Shown here piece by piece: positions 10,946 through 21,000 of a DNA stretch of 64,000 nucleotides. This DNA comes from Ipomoea triloba (taxonomy: Eukaryota > Streptophyta > Magnoliopsida > Solanales > Convolvulaceae). Under the pieces are notes generated by a model that searched no databases, was not told the origin of the DNA, and worked only from the letters and a program-made list of their open reading frames with translations. Position 1 is the stretch's first letter. Every line of letters starts with the position of its first letter. The DNA lies in contig NC_044925.1 in NCBI RefSeq assembly GCF_003576645.1, forward strand, positions 17,309,846 through 17,373,845. Direction: 5' to 3'. The translations under genes were made by a program, and so were the position numbers.

Positions 10946-11832
10946 CCGGAGAAATAGCGATGGATGCCGTGACATTGACGTGAATTTGATAAGCGGCGAG
11001 AATGGGGCGTACAACGGATATTCACCGGCCGATAAGAAACTTCGAAAATTGCCGGTGATGTTGCAATTTCACTCTGGGGGATTTGTTAGCGGGAGCAACA
11101 ATACGGTGGCGAATGATTTATTCTGTAGGAGAATTGCAAAACTGTGCGATGTGATTGTTTTGGGAGTTGGATACAGGTTAGCCCCAAAGAATCGGTACCC
11201 GGCAGCCGTTGAGGATGGATTGTAGGTGCTGCAATGGTTGGCGAAGCAATCGAATTTGGCAGGATGTAGTAGATCCTCAAAGAAATTTATATTATCTGTG
11301 ATCATTGAATTCTTCAGTTTTGGGTGGGTGTTTGTGAACTTTCTACAATGTAGAATTCTTAATAGGAACAACCTAGAAGTCTACTTATTTATTACTTGAT
11401 ATGAATGCTAAGAGGCCATTTGCATATGATTTCTAATCAGGTAAATTCATATATTACTTGATGTGTCCTAACCCCTGCTAAAAGCCCAAGTGAATGAAAA
11501 CTTCCTGCATCCTCATCTTGTGCAGATGTGTCCTTCTTGGGGTAAGCTGTGGGGGAAACATTGCAGATTATGTGACTCGGAAAGCTATAGAGGCAGGTAA
11601 GCTTTTGTAAGGGTGGTCGCGCAGGTTTTGATGTACCCTTTTTTCATTGGAAGTGTTCCAACAAATTCAGAGGTAAAACTGGCAAATTCCTACTTCTACG
11701 ACAAGGAGACATGTTTACTTGCATGGAAATTATTATTTCCTGAGGAGGAGTTCGAGTTAGACCACCCTGCTGCCAATCCACTTGTCCCGGGAAGGGGTCC
11801 TCCATTAAAGCAGATGCCTCCAACATTGACAG
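10946..11832 (+). pseudogene. Captured CXE-type carboxylesterase fragment, 5' part
   Basis: The translation from about 10965 gives a plant CXE-type alpha/beta hydrolase. LPVMLQFHSGGFVSGSN contains the oxyanion-hole motif, HGGG in the family, here HSGG. Then come AKLCDVIVLGVGYRLAPKN and YPAAVEDGL, with an in-frame TAG at 11223-11225. After an intron-like stretch (about 11270-11525, ending TTGTGCAG) the nucleophile elbow LLGVSCGGNIADY (GxSxG) follows, then, past a small deletion and frameshift near 11600, MYPFFIGSVPTNSE and ANSYFYDKETC. It is closest by pattern to plant CXE11/CXE16-like enzymes. The fragment is broken at 11832 by the Sirevirus and resumes at 23700. Capture inside MULE TIRs, the stop and the indels argue against function. 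Confidence 0.85.
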
Positions 11833-13658
11833 TGTTAGGAACATCATGTAATAGGTTTTGATGATACCAACTGTTAAGTAGAAATCCCCAAGTCTCGATA
11901 CATAGGCAAAACGCTGTAAGTTCGACAAGTAAACCAAGAGCGAAAATACAACCGGGTAACTTTGAGCTCAACTCGGAAAATATTTAAGCTTGAGGGAAAT
12001 TTGTTTGAACATCTTAGAAGTCTCGTGTGTTGTAATCATATAGACAGATCAGAAGAAAGCATGGGACAACACTGGAGGAATAAGGGTCTGCGAGACATCA
12101 ACTAAGTCTCGAGACATAAGCAGAGTTCGAGAGGTAGGACCTCTCGATACAGTTATCCAGTTCGAGACATAAACAGAGTTCGAGAGATAGACCTCTCGAT
12201 ATTTGAGTTCGAGACATTAAGCAATCAAGATATCAACCTTGGTCTCGATACACTAACAATTCTCCAACAAAGCTGAATGACGGTCATACTTAAAGTTTGG
12301 AGAAGAAGAATATCATGGAGATGGAATAATGAAGAGGTGCCGAACGTGAAGATTTCAAAATGGGCGGAAATGGATGACACGTCAGATTTCCACCACAAAC
12401 GGTCAAAAGGTGCACCAATGCTGAAGTGGTCTGATTCCCTACAAACAAGGAATAATGGGAATATAAAAAGAGTAACTTTTACCAAAAGACGAAAGTGGAG
12501 CATGGACTCAAGAAAGTGAACTATGGAATATTCACTACAAGACAAAGAGGTTCAAGTTACAAGATCACCACTCCATGAAATATGCTGAAAATATGCAAGA
12601 CCCATGATCAGCATGGGAGACAAATTTCAAACGGAATAATTTTCCCTCCAACGGAATTATTCCTCTACTCTCATATATAAGGACGTAAAGACACAGAAGA
12701 AAACCGGAGAAGAAAAAAAGGGGAAAAGAGAGAAAAAGGAGTTAAAAAGAAAAGAGGTTCGAAATTCTTAAGAAGTGTCTGTCTAAAACGTTCAAGTGCA
12801 AGTGCTCAACTTGGAATATCATCCTGATATTCAAAACAGCGAGAAAACACATCTTAGTGTTTCAAGAGAGTTACAAAGCTTAAACTGTTATACATCCAGA
12901 AGGTGACCAAAGCTGCTCTACATCGAAGTTGATTCAACGATAGCTTGTGGTCAGATTGGAGTCTGTTACATTCAACTGTGACAACCAAAAACACCTTGCT
13001 TTGGATTAAGCAAGAGAGGTGGAGTAACCTGGCAGCTGTCCGAGTGAAAGAAACCTGAGGCTTGACGCGGGCTTGGTGATCAAAGGTCAAGTGCTCGAGA
13101 GGTGGAGTAGCTGGAAGCGGGGAGAAAGACCTTGGAGAGGCGGAGTAACCTGGGAGCTGTCTTGTGAAGATCCTGAGGCTTGACGCGGGCTTGGTGATCA
13201 AAGGTCAAGTGCTCGAGAGGTGGAGTAACAAGAAGCGGGGCGAAAAACCTGAGGCTTGAGGCGGGCTTCGTGATCAAAGCTCAAGCGCTCGATATTGTAC
13301 TAAAAAGGGAAGTTTTTAGTGCAATCCTTCCAGGGAGTTTCTGGAAGAAGAGTGGACGTAGGCGGGTTGGCCGAACCACTTAAAAATCTCTCTTGCATTT
13401 ACTTTCTGTTTTTATCTCTCGCTAACCTCTCGATTGCACTGCATATAAACGCACCTCTCGAACTAACTCAAACTCGTGCTAACAAAAAGGGGATAATATT
13501 TCCGCTGCGCATAAAACTTTGTCTTCACCTCGTGAGGTATCGAACCTAAACATCCTAAGTTCAATACACACGAGAGGTCGTAAAGATTTGCAAAATCTTA
13601 TACAAGTCTATTCACCCCCCCCCNNNNNNNNNNNNNNNNNNNNNNNNNNNNNNNNNNN
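11833..13658 (+). repeat. 5' LTR of the Sirevirus-type element (end in gap)
   Basis: The start is fixed by the TSD. The end is inferred, because the 3' LTR runs 34 bases past the poly-C tract, which here meets the N gap at 13624. A TATA box (CATATATAAGG) lies at 12672-12682. Palindromic CTCTCGA/TCGAGAG motifs fill the first 400 bases. A unit with CCTGAGGCTTGACGCGGGCT and CTCGAGAGGTGGAGTA is repeated three times at about 13016-13290, against two in the 3' LTR, which explains the length difference. Scattered differences from the 3' LTR show this is not a fresh insertion. Confidence 0.8.
12127..12199 (+). promoter_or_regulatory. Paired TCGAGAGG palindromes in LTR U3
   Basis: At 12127-12147 the arm TCGAGAGGT is followed by AGG and then ACCTCTCGA, a perfect 9-base inverted repeat with a 3-base loop. 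At 12180-12199 TCGAGAG and CTCTCGA flank a 6-base spacer. The same pair occurs in the 3' LTR (22257-22278 and about 22310-22329). Their place well upstream of the TATA box fits repeated cis elements; clustered palindromes in the LTRs are known for Sireviruses. The binding factor is unknown. Confidence 0.6.
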
Positions 13659-14274
13659 NNNNNNNNNNNNNNNNNNNNNNNNNNNNNNNNNNNNNNNNNN
13701 NNNNNNNNNNNNNNNNNNNNNNNNNNNNNNNNNNNNNNNNNNNNNNNNNNNNNNNNNNNNNNNNNNNNNNNNNNNNNNNNNNNNNNNNNNNNNNNNNNNN
13801 NNNNNNNNNNNNNNNNNNNNNNNNNNNNNNNNNNNNNNNNNNNNNNNNNNNNNNNNNNNNNNNNNNNNNNNNNNNNNNNNNNNNNNNNNNNNNNNNNNNN
13901 NNNNNNNNNNNNNNNNNNNNNNNNNNNNNNNNNNNNNNNNNNNNNNNNNNNNNNNNNNNNNNNNNNNNNNNNNNNNNNNNNNNNNNNNNNNNNNNNNNNN
14001 NNNNNNNNNNNNNNNNNNNNNNNNNNNNNNNNNNNNNNNNNNNNNNNNNNNNNNNNNNNNNNNNNNNNNNNNNNNNNNNNNNNNNNNNNNNNNNNNNNNN
14101 NNNNNNNNNNNNNNNNNNNNNNNNNNNNNNNNNNNNNNNNNNNNNNNNNNNNNNNNNNNNNNNNNNNNNNNNNNNNNNNNNNNNNNNNNNNNNNNNNNNN
14201 NNNNNNNNNNNNNNNNNNNNNNNNNNNNNNNNNNNNNNNNNNNNNNNNNNNNNNNNNNNNNNNNNNNNNNNNNN
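13624..14274. other. Assembly gap of 651 N
   Basis: The gap starts directly after a run of cytosines at the end of the 5' LTR and hides the LTR end, the primer-binding site and the start of gag. Long ORFs drawn through it are artefacts of translating N. Confidence 0.95.
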
Positions 14275-16212
14275 AAGTGCAAAACGGCAAAAGAGGTATG
14301 GGATACTTTGATGTTAATTGGTGAAGGTGACGAACAGGAAAAGGAAAACAAGCTCACCGTGGCCATGAAGAAGTTCGAAGACTTCAAGATGAAGCCAGGA
14401 GAGAGCATCGACAGCATGGAGTCTCGGTTCATGAAGCTCACAACCGAGATCAGTGACCTTGAAAAGGAGATCCCACAAAAGGAGCTGAACCTGAAGGTCT
14501 TACGTGGCCTCACTAAGGAGTGGGAAGTAAAGGTGATCACGATGAGAGATCACCGAGATCTGAAGGAAACCACAACAGACAAACTCTTCCGGGATCTCAA
14601 AGCCTTCGAGTTCGAGATGTTCCCAAGAGATGAGGACATTGTGGATCGACGAAACGTAGCACTTGTTGCTGAGCAACCATCCACATCTTCAAGGTCAGAC
14701 TCTAATCCTATGAATGTTATGTCTGACGAACAGTTTGCTCTCTTTGTGAGAAAGTTCAGGAAATACATGAAGATGAACCAGGAGAGCAACAAAAGTTCAC
14801 CTTCCTCCTCAAGAAGGAAAAATGAGAGATATCCATCCAGAAGGACGGAGGAGGAAAATCAGGGTCTATGCTACAACTGTAGAAGACCGGGACATTTCAA
14901 GGCCGAATGCCCTTACCCACTAGTAAGCAAGCATCAGGGCCAAGAAGGCAAGGATTCCAAGAGAATAGAGGAATCCAAGGAGAAGCCAACACAAGGTGGC
15001 TTCAAAGGATCATCAAAGACGTATCAGCGCAGGAAGGCGCTTGTTGCTGAAGAATTCGAGAGGACAATCGAGGAGTCCGAGACGTCGAGCTCCAGCGAAA
15101 GCAGCAGCAGCTCAGAGGATGAGAGGGGGCTCATCTGCTTATACACCGAGGAAGAGGAGAATCAATGCCTAATGGCCATTGACAACGAGGTAACCTCTAC
15201 TCCTACATCTCGCTGCTCTACTTCTACCTCTCGTTGTTCTTCATTTAAAAGCGATGAGGACCCCTTCGAGATGTTGGAATCGCTCAGAAGGAACCTTAAC
15301 ATCGCCAATAGCACTCATGCTAGAGTGATGGATGAAAACAGCAAGCTAACTGCTGAAAGAGATATGCTTAAGAACGTCTCGAAAGAGAATTTGGAGCTGA
15401 CTCTCAAAGTAAGTGAGTTAGAAGCCAAAGTAATCCTACTATCTGAAGAGTGCAAAGCTCGAGAGACGAGAGAGCTTAATCTTCGAAAGGTCATAGCATC
15501 ATACACTAATTCCTCCAAAGCTATGGAGAAAATGGTGGTTGATCACAGACCTACAAGTGATAGAACCGGTCTAGGGTTCCATCAAGACCATCTCTCGAGA
15601 AATAAACAGACCAATGGTTTGGGAACTTCAAGAAATGGAGGATCTCAACCCAAACCAAATAAAGGTCATAAAGGACCAACAAAAAAGACCAGGGTAGCTA
15701 TTAATAAACCGTCCCTATACACCAGCAATGGAAAGTATAGGAAAGCTACGAAGAATGGCCGGGTAAACAATATCGAGAGATCACCTTGCTATCTCTCGCA
15801 AGGCCATTCCAAGTACAAAAAGAGCTACACTCCATATAATGCACCTCAAGGCAAATATGGAAGGTCTGAGATCCACATAGTTAGGAACTCACGGATGGAG
15901 AAAGGCAGACTCTATCCATCTAGTGAGAATTGGTCATCAAATCACAAGTTCTGGAAGAAACCTCACTTTCAGCAATTTCACATGACCAAACAGCGTATGA
16001 AAGGCATGGTGCATAAGCCGGTCGAAAAGTCTCTACCTAAGTTGATTTATGCACCAAAGAGGCCTAAAACCTTTGCTAGCATTCCTTATAATTATCAAAC
16101 GTACAATGGCTACATTGCGCCTAGGCCTGGAATAATGGGCACAAGGTATAAATGGATGCCTAAACTCCCTAACCCACCAGGACCCAAAGTTTGGGTACCT
16201 AAACTTGCTTAA
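14275..16212 (+). CDS. Sirevirus gag (5' end missing in gap)
   Basis: An open frame runs from the gap to TAA 16210-16212. The first part (AKEVWDTLMLIGEGDEQEKE, then FEDFKMKPGESIDSMESRF and TTEISDLEKEIPQKEL) is the UBN2/retrotran_gag type domain of copia elements. A CX2CX4HX4C zinc knuckle, CYNCRRPGHFKAEC, is at 14869-14910. A Ser/Glu-rich stretch follows, then a coiled-coil-like region about 15270-15500 (ENSKLTAERDMLKNVSKENL). The basic, Tyr/Lys-rich tail ends with GPKVWVPKLA, a conserved-looking Gag C-terminus in this lineage. Gag packages the element RNA into virus-like particles. The start codon is in the gap. Pol follows in another frame. Confidence 0.75.
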   Translation, partial: KCKTAKEVWDTLMLIGEGDEQEKENKLTVAMKKFEDFKMKPGESIDSMESRFMKLTTEISDLEKEIPQKELNLKVLRGLTKEWEVKVITMRDHRDLKETTTDKLFRDLKAFEFEMFPRDEDIVDRRNVALVAEQPSTSSRSDSNPMNVMSDEQFALFVRKFRKYMKMNQESNKSSPSSSRRKNERYPSRRTEEENQGLCYNCRRPGHFKAECPYPLVSKHQGQEGKDSKRIEESKEKPTQGGFKGSSKTYQRRKALVAEEFERTIEESETSSSSESSSSSEDERGLICLYTEEEENQCLMAIDNEVTSTPTSRCSTSTSRCSSFKSDEDPFEMLESLRRNLNIANSTHARVMDENSKLTAERDMLKNVSKENLELTLKVSELEAKVILLSEECKARETRELNLRKVIASYTNSSKAMEKMVVDHRPTSDRTGLGFHQDHLSRNKQTNGLGTSRNGGSQPKPNKGHKGPTKKTRVAINKPSLYTSNGKYRKATKNGRVNNIERSPCYLSQGHSKYKKSYTPYNAPQGKYGRSEIHIVRNSRMEKGRLYPSSENWSSNHKFWKKPHFQQFHMTKQRMKGMVHKPVEKSLPKLIYAPKRPKTFASIPYNYQTYNGYIAPRPGIMGTRYKWMPKLPNPPGPKVWVPKLA

Positions 16213-16217
16213 TTGCC

Positions 16218-16616
16218 TTGCAGGACACCAGGGACATGTGGTTCATTGACAGTGGATGTTCGAGACATATGACGGGAAATCTAACACTGCTAGAGAACAT
16301 CCAACCTATCGAAAGTCCCTTGGTGACATTTTGCGACAACGGGAAGAAGGGGCGCACAAGAGCTGTTTGTGAAAGCCAAAAGAATGAGCTGGTTCTTACA
16401 GGCGTGTCCTACGTTGAGGGGCTCAAGTTCAATCTCCTTAGTACAAGCCAGTTCTGTGACAAGGGCCACAAAGTTGTCTTCACCAAAAGCAAATGCCAGA
16501 TTATGAGCGAGGAATCTCTCGAAGTTGTCTTGGAAGCAGCAAGGAAAGGAAACATGTACATAGTGGATTGGAGGTCTGCAAAACCATCCCTATGTATGCT
16601 AGCAAGGAGCAAGGAA
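16218..16616 (+). pseudogene. Sirevirus pol: protease and pre-integrase part
   Basis: The frame opens just after the gag stop and reads DMWFIDSGCSRHMTGN, with the DSG active site of the aspartic protease. It continues through LLSTSQFCDKGHKVVF, typical of the region between protease and integrase. It breaks at the single N at 16617. Pol is not in the gag frame; the 16 bases between gag stop and protease contain TTGCCTTGCAG, which looks like a splice acceptor. Confidence 0.7.
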
Positions 16617-16617
16617 N

Positions 16618-17367
16618 ATAGAAGGGAAATCCTCAGTCAAAGTACCTATGGGAACCTCTCTACGTATCGATGTCGACAGCGAAGGTCGAGAGGTCGATCA
16701 AACCACTTATCGAGGTATCATCGGATCTCTTCTTTATTTAACTGCAAGTAGACCAGACATATCCTTTGCAGTAGGTGTATGTGCTAGATTTCAGGCAAGT
16801 CCTAAGGAAAGTCACCTAAATGCATCCAAAAAGATTCTTAGATATCTAAAGGGTACGCAGAGTGTTGGGCTCTGGTATTCGAAAGGTGGATCTTTCGAAC
16901 TTATGGGTTATTCAGATGCGGACTTTGCCGGTTGTAAGATAGATCGAAAGAGCACATCAGGGACATGTCAGTTTCTAGGTGGAAGACTTGTCTCATGGTT
17001 TAGCAAGAAACAACATTCAATAGCTACAAGCACTGCTGAGGCAGAATATGTAGCAGCTGGAAGTTGTTGTGCTCAGATCTTATGGATGAAGCAACCGCTA
17101 ATGGATTATGGTGTTGAGTGTAAGGAGGTTAAAATTATATGTGACAATACAAGTGCTATTGCCATCACCCACAATCCAGTGTTACACTCCAGAACAAAGC
17201 ATATTGATATTAAGTATCACTTCATCCGAGACCACGTTGAGAAAAAGGACATCACTTTGGAATATGTTGCAACAGAGGAGCAACTAGCAGATATTTTCAC
17301 AAAAGCGTTATGTGAAAATAGATTCTCTCAACTAAGGTTAGAATTGGGAATGATAGAATTGGAATGA
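16618..17367 (+). pseudogene. Sirevirus pol: 3' end of RT and RNase H
   Basis: After the N at 16617 the sequence resumes in the last part of a copia polyprotein. DQTTYRGIIGSLLYLTASRP is the end of the RT region. The RNase H follows with MGYSDADFAGCKIDRKSTSG, STAEAEYVAAGSCCAQILW and DNTSAIAITHNPV, ending with QLADIFTKAL and stop TGA 17365-17367. Integrase core and RT palm, normally well over 2 kb, are absent. Because the break sits on an N, an assembly collapse is at least as likely as a real deletion. Confidence 0.75.
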
Positions 17368-18089
17368 ATGGTCAAATCTTATCTGTGTTCGAAAGGTAGT
17401 TCGAGAGATCACCCGATCAGCTTGTCTATATACGTTATGTCTCGAAGAAGGGTAGTTCGAGAGATCACTTCGAAAGATAACAAACTGATATCTCTGAACG
17501 GAGGAATAAGGAGGTGTAGGGATCAATCACTCAGGGGGAAGATCCCTAACCAAATCAAGAAGGAGGAATAAGGAGGTGTAGGGATCAATCACTCAGGGGG
17601 AAGATCCTTAAACTCATGAGGAAGATCATTCACCTTCGAAAGGTGAATTTGATAAGCTCAACGGATATATGAGGTGGAACGGCTATCTTTGGACATAAAT
17701 GCTAGCCACGTGGTCATCGGTTACTGGCGGTTTTCCGCACTTAAGGGAGTTATCTTGATTAGTGGGAGCATGATCATATAGTTACTTTTCTTTATTACCC
17801 CACTATCCTAAATCTAAAACCGCTCTGTTATTTTACCAAAAATACCCTTATTTTTCATATACACTGACCGTTATCAGGGGTATTTCTGACTTCTCACATC
17901 TTTTAAATCAACCGGGATCCTTCCACGGGTCAAACTCTCAACCCTACCCATATATCCAACCCGAATCCGCCTAATATAAAAGCAAAATCCTTCTTCTTTA
18001 CCCGGATTCAAACTCAAAACCATATACCCAAAATCCCCAAATACTTAGACGCTGTACACATTCCCTCCAAAACACACAAACTTTCTTCA
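17368..18089 (+). other. Spacer between pol and ORF3 with tandem duplication
   Basis: No gene is seen. GAGGAATAAGGAGGTGTAGG followed by GATCAATCACTCAGGGGGAA is present twice in tandem (about 17500-17558 and 17563-17611). More TTCGAGAGATCAC motifs lie at 17399-17470. The stretch upstream of ORF3 is C-rich and may be the leader of a subgenomic or spliced ORF3 message. Confidence 0.5.
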
Positions 18090-21000
18090 ATGGCGTCTGA
18101 ATCATCATCTTCTTCATCTTCATCTTCATCCTCCAGTGCATACCAGAGAGAGCTAGACCACATACGCTCTCAGATTAAACAAGTAAAGGCGGGAAGCATC
18201 CTTGACAAAGATGGCTTCATCACCCACTCGCCAAATCCAACAATGGCGGAGAGAGTCTTGAAGAAATTTGAGAAGGCAGGACTAATGCGGTACATGACGC
18301 ATGACTACCGAACCATTCATGACCTCGACTACACAGAATGGTTCGCTCATGCCAAGGTCATGAAGGGCAAGATTGAAAGCCGCTTCAACGAAATAGACAT
18401 AACAATCTCTGTGGGTGATTTACGAGCAGCATTCGACTTTGCTACGTCGGAGGAGGCAGTCAAGCACCTATCGGACTACAACATGGATAAGCAGGAGTTT
18501 TGGGACAAAATCCGATTGGAGACTGCACCACCCAGAGCATCCTCTGCCCTCCGCAGATTTCATTTGAAGGAGAGGTTTGCCCTAGCCGCCGAGCTCATCA
18601 TAAAATTCATCCTCGGCAAGGTGTCCGGAACAGACGAAGTCAATCTGGACACTCTGAAAATCCTCCACGCCATCTGGAACAACAACAAGTTGGACTGGGC
18701 TCACATCATCTTCGACTGCCTCAAACACCAAGTGCAGAGCTCAGTTTCCAACTCCGACCTGACAATCTACAAAAAGGTTGGTTTTGGCTTTGTTGTTCAA
18801 TTTCTATTGAGACTGAAGGGCTTCGAACTGAGGGAAGGGCGAGAGGTTCATCGGAATACCTATATGGGTAGAACGAAACCTCAAGCTAAGGCAAAAGGTG
18901 CTAAGGATGCATCTTCACCCTCAAAGCCTAAGGGAAGGGGCAAAAGGAAAGCCCCAGCTAAGGAGAAGCGCTCTGATGACGAGCTTTTGGACACCCCAGT
19001 CAAGAGGGTTGAATTGAAAAGGAAGGCCAAGAGGATCAAGACTGCTGCTGTCACCCAGGTTCGAGAGGTGACACCGTCCGTTATACAAGTACCATTTGAG
19101 GACAGGGCACAAGCCCAGGGGGAACCTCAGGCTACACTGGCCACTGAGGTTGAGAGAGTGCCCCCTACCAAGTCCCTGTCAGGAACTTTAAGTGTTGATA
19201 TACTTGCTGTTGATGGTTCTGAGGATGTTGATGAATCTGTTGGTTTGCCTCAAAAGGAGGCTCGAGAAGTTGAAGGTACTGGGATCAGTGATCCAGTACA
19301 GGGTATTGTTGAGGAACAACGACAGGTGGTTCGCGAGGTAGATATTCCAGCAGCTGAAGATCTAGACTGTGTGGTGGCTGCTGATGGTCAGGGCACTGTG
19401 GTCAGGAACCCAGTGCAAGCTTTTCTGAATGATGGGTTGACACATGATCTCTCGGATGTTCGAGAGATAACTGAACAAGCTGTGGAGTGTGCATCAGCAA
19501 CAGAAATCCTACCTGCTGACTCTGATGAGCTGAATGCTGAAATCACATCTCGATTGAATCAAAGTGTTGAGAATGTATCGAGTTTGGACGACTTCTCCAG
19601 AGTACTTCGCTGGATCAACTGGAGAACAGGTCCCTTTGATCAATTGATCTCAAGAGCAGCAGAGAGGGAGGCTGAGGAACGATTTGCACTAAACTGGTTA
19701 GATCTCACTGAAATCCCAGCCGACGAGCTTCAAAACCGTGCCCATGAGATGCAAGTAATCAGGAGTAATCTTGGTCGATCTGACAAAGGAAAGGGCATAG
19801 CTGTTGATGCACAAGAAGATGAAGTCGAGCCTGAAGAAGATCCTGAACTAGATGCTCAATTTCGAGAGGATATCAGGCTTGCCACAGCAATATCCTTGGG
19901 ACAAAGTGTAGAACACACGAGAGGTCCAGGAGAGACCTCTGGGGTTGCTCGAGATGATGCTGACACTCCTACTCCAACTGCAGCAATCCCCTTGTCCCAA
20001 GTGAGTGAATCTGCTCTAGAAGACCAGGTAGCTTCGAGAGGTGAATCCGAGACCTCTGAAGCACATGAGGTGGCACCTAACTCTGTCTTACTACTGCCAC
20101 CACCTGAGTCCACACCCTCGAATGCAACAGATGAAGCTCAGACAGTTCGAGAGGGTGAAATTTTGTTGCTCCAACTCCCAGGCTTTCCCATCGATATGGT
20201 TAATAGGGAAAGGTGGAGTGCACCAGTTGCTCCTGAGATAATAGATATTCCAGACTCACCAGAGCATACTGAAGTGCAAACACGTGAGCAACAAGAGCAG
20301 AATGAGGAGAACCCTGCTGGTTCGAGAGTTGAGGTTCAAGAAGGTGGAAACCGGGAAGCACCTGCCGATGAATCAACTCCTCCAGTAGATGATCGCGTTC
20401 CCAGCACTGGTTCGAGAGGTAGTGTTGAGGGGGAACCTCAATCAGATGGAAACCGGGAAGCATCTGATGCAGAGACTCCCACCTTGGCCAATCCTACCTT
20501 ACCAGCAGCTGAAGCTGAGGCTCCAGGTTCGAGAGGTGAAGAGCAAGAAGTGATCCATCCCTCAGGTGGAAACCGGGAAGCACCTGATATGGAGCTACCT
20601 TCGAGCTCTGATCCCAGTGTCCCTGCTGAACCTCAGGAAGTCAGTCGAGAGGTGGAATCACGAATGCAAGTCATGGGTGGAAATCAGGAAGCACCCAAGT
20701 CCCCTCCGACTAGAGGTACCACTCAATCTTCTTCTCCTTCTTCTTCTGACTTTGATCAACAGGCCGAACGAGCTTTCATTGGCGAGGTGCGTCAATTCAT
20801 GGCTGATCAATCTCAGAGGATGGCTCAACTTGAGCATGTACTTGCTGTTGTTCGAAACGCTGCAATACCTGTGACTGGCTCCGGTGACTCCCAAGCCAAT
20901 CACGAAGAACTTCTCGAACAAGCAGTGTGGGCTGAGAATGCAGCACAAAGGGCTGCGGATGAGGCTGCGGTAGCTCGAGCAGAGACTGAAAGGATGAGAA

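Noticed and set aside
11069..11371. Minus-strand ORFs opposite the carboxylesterase fragment
   Set aside because: They are antisense shadows; the plus strand carries the recognisable hydrolase motifs.
13519..14290. Long ORFs running through the gap on both strands
   Set aside because: They are open only because N is translated as X. The real gag start is hidden.
16218..17367. Direct fusion of protease to RNase H as a novel protein
   Set aside because: The join sits on an N and the frame changes there; assembly collapse or deletion is the simpler reading.
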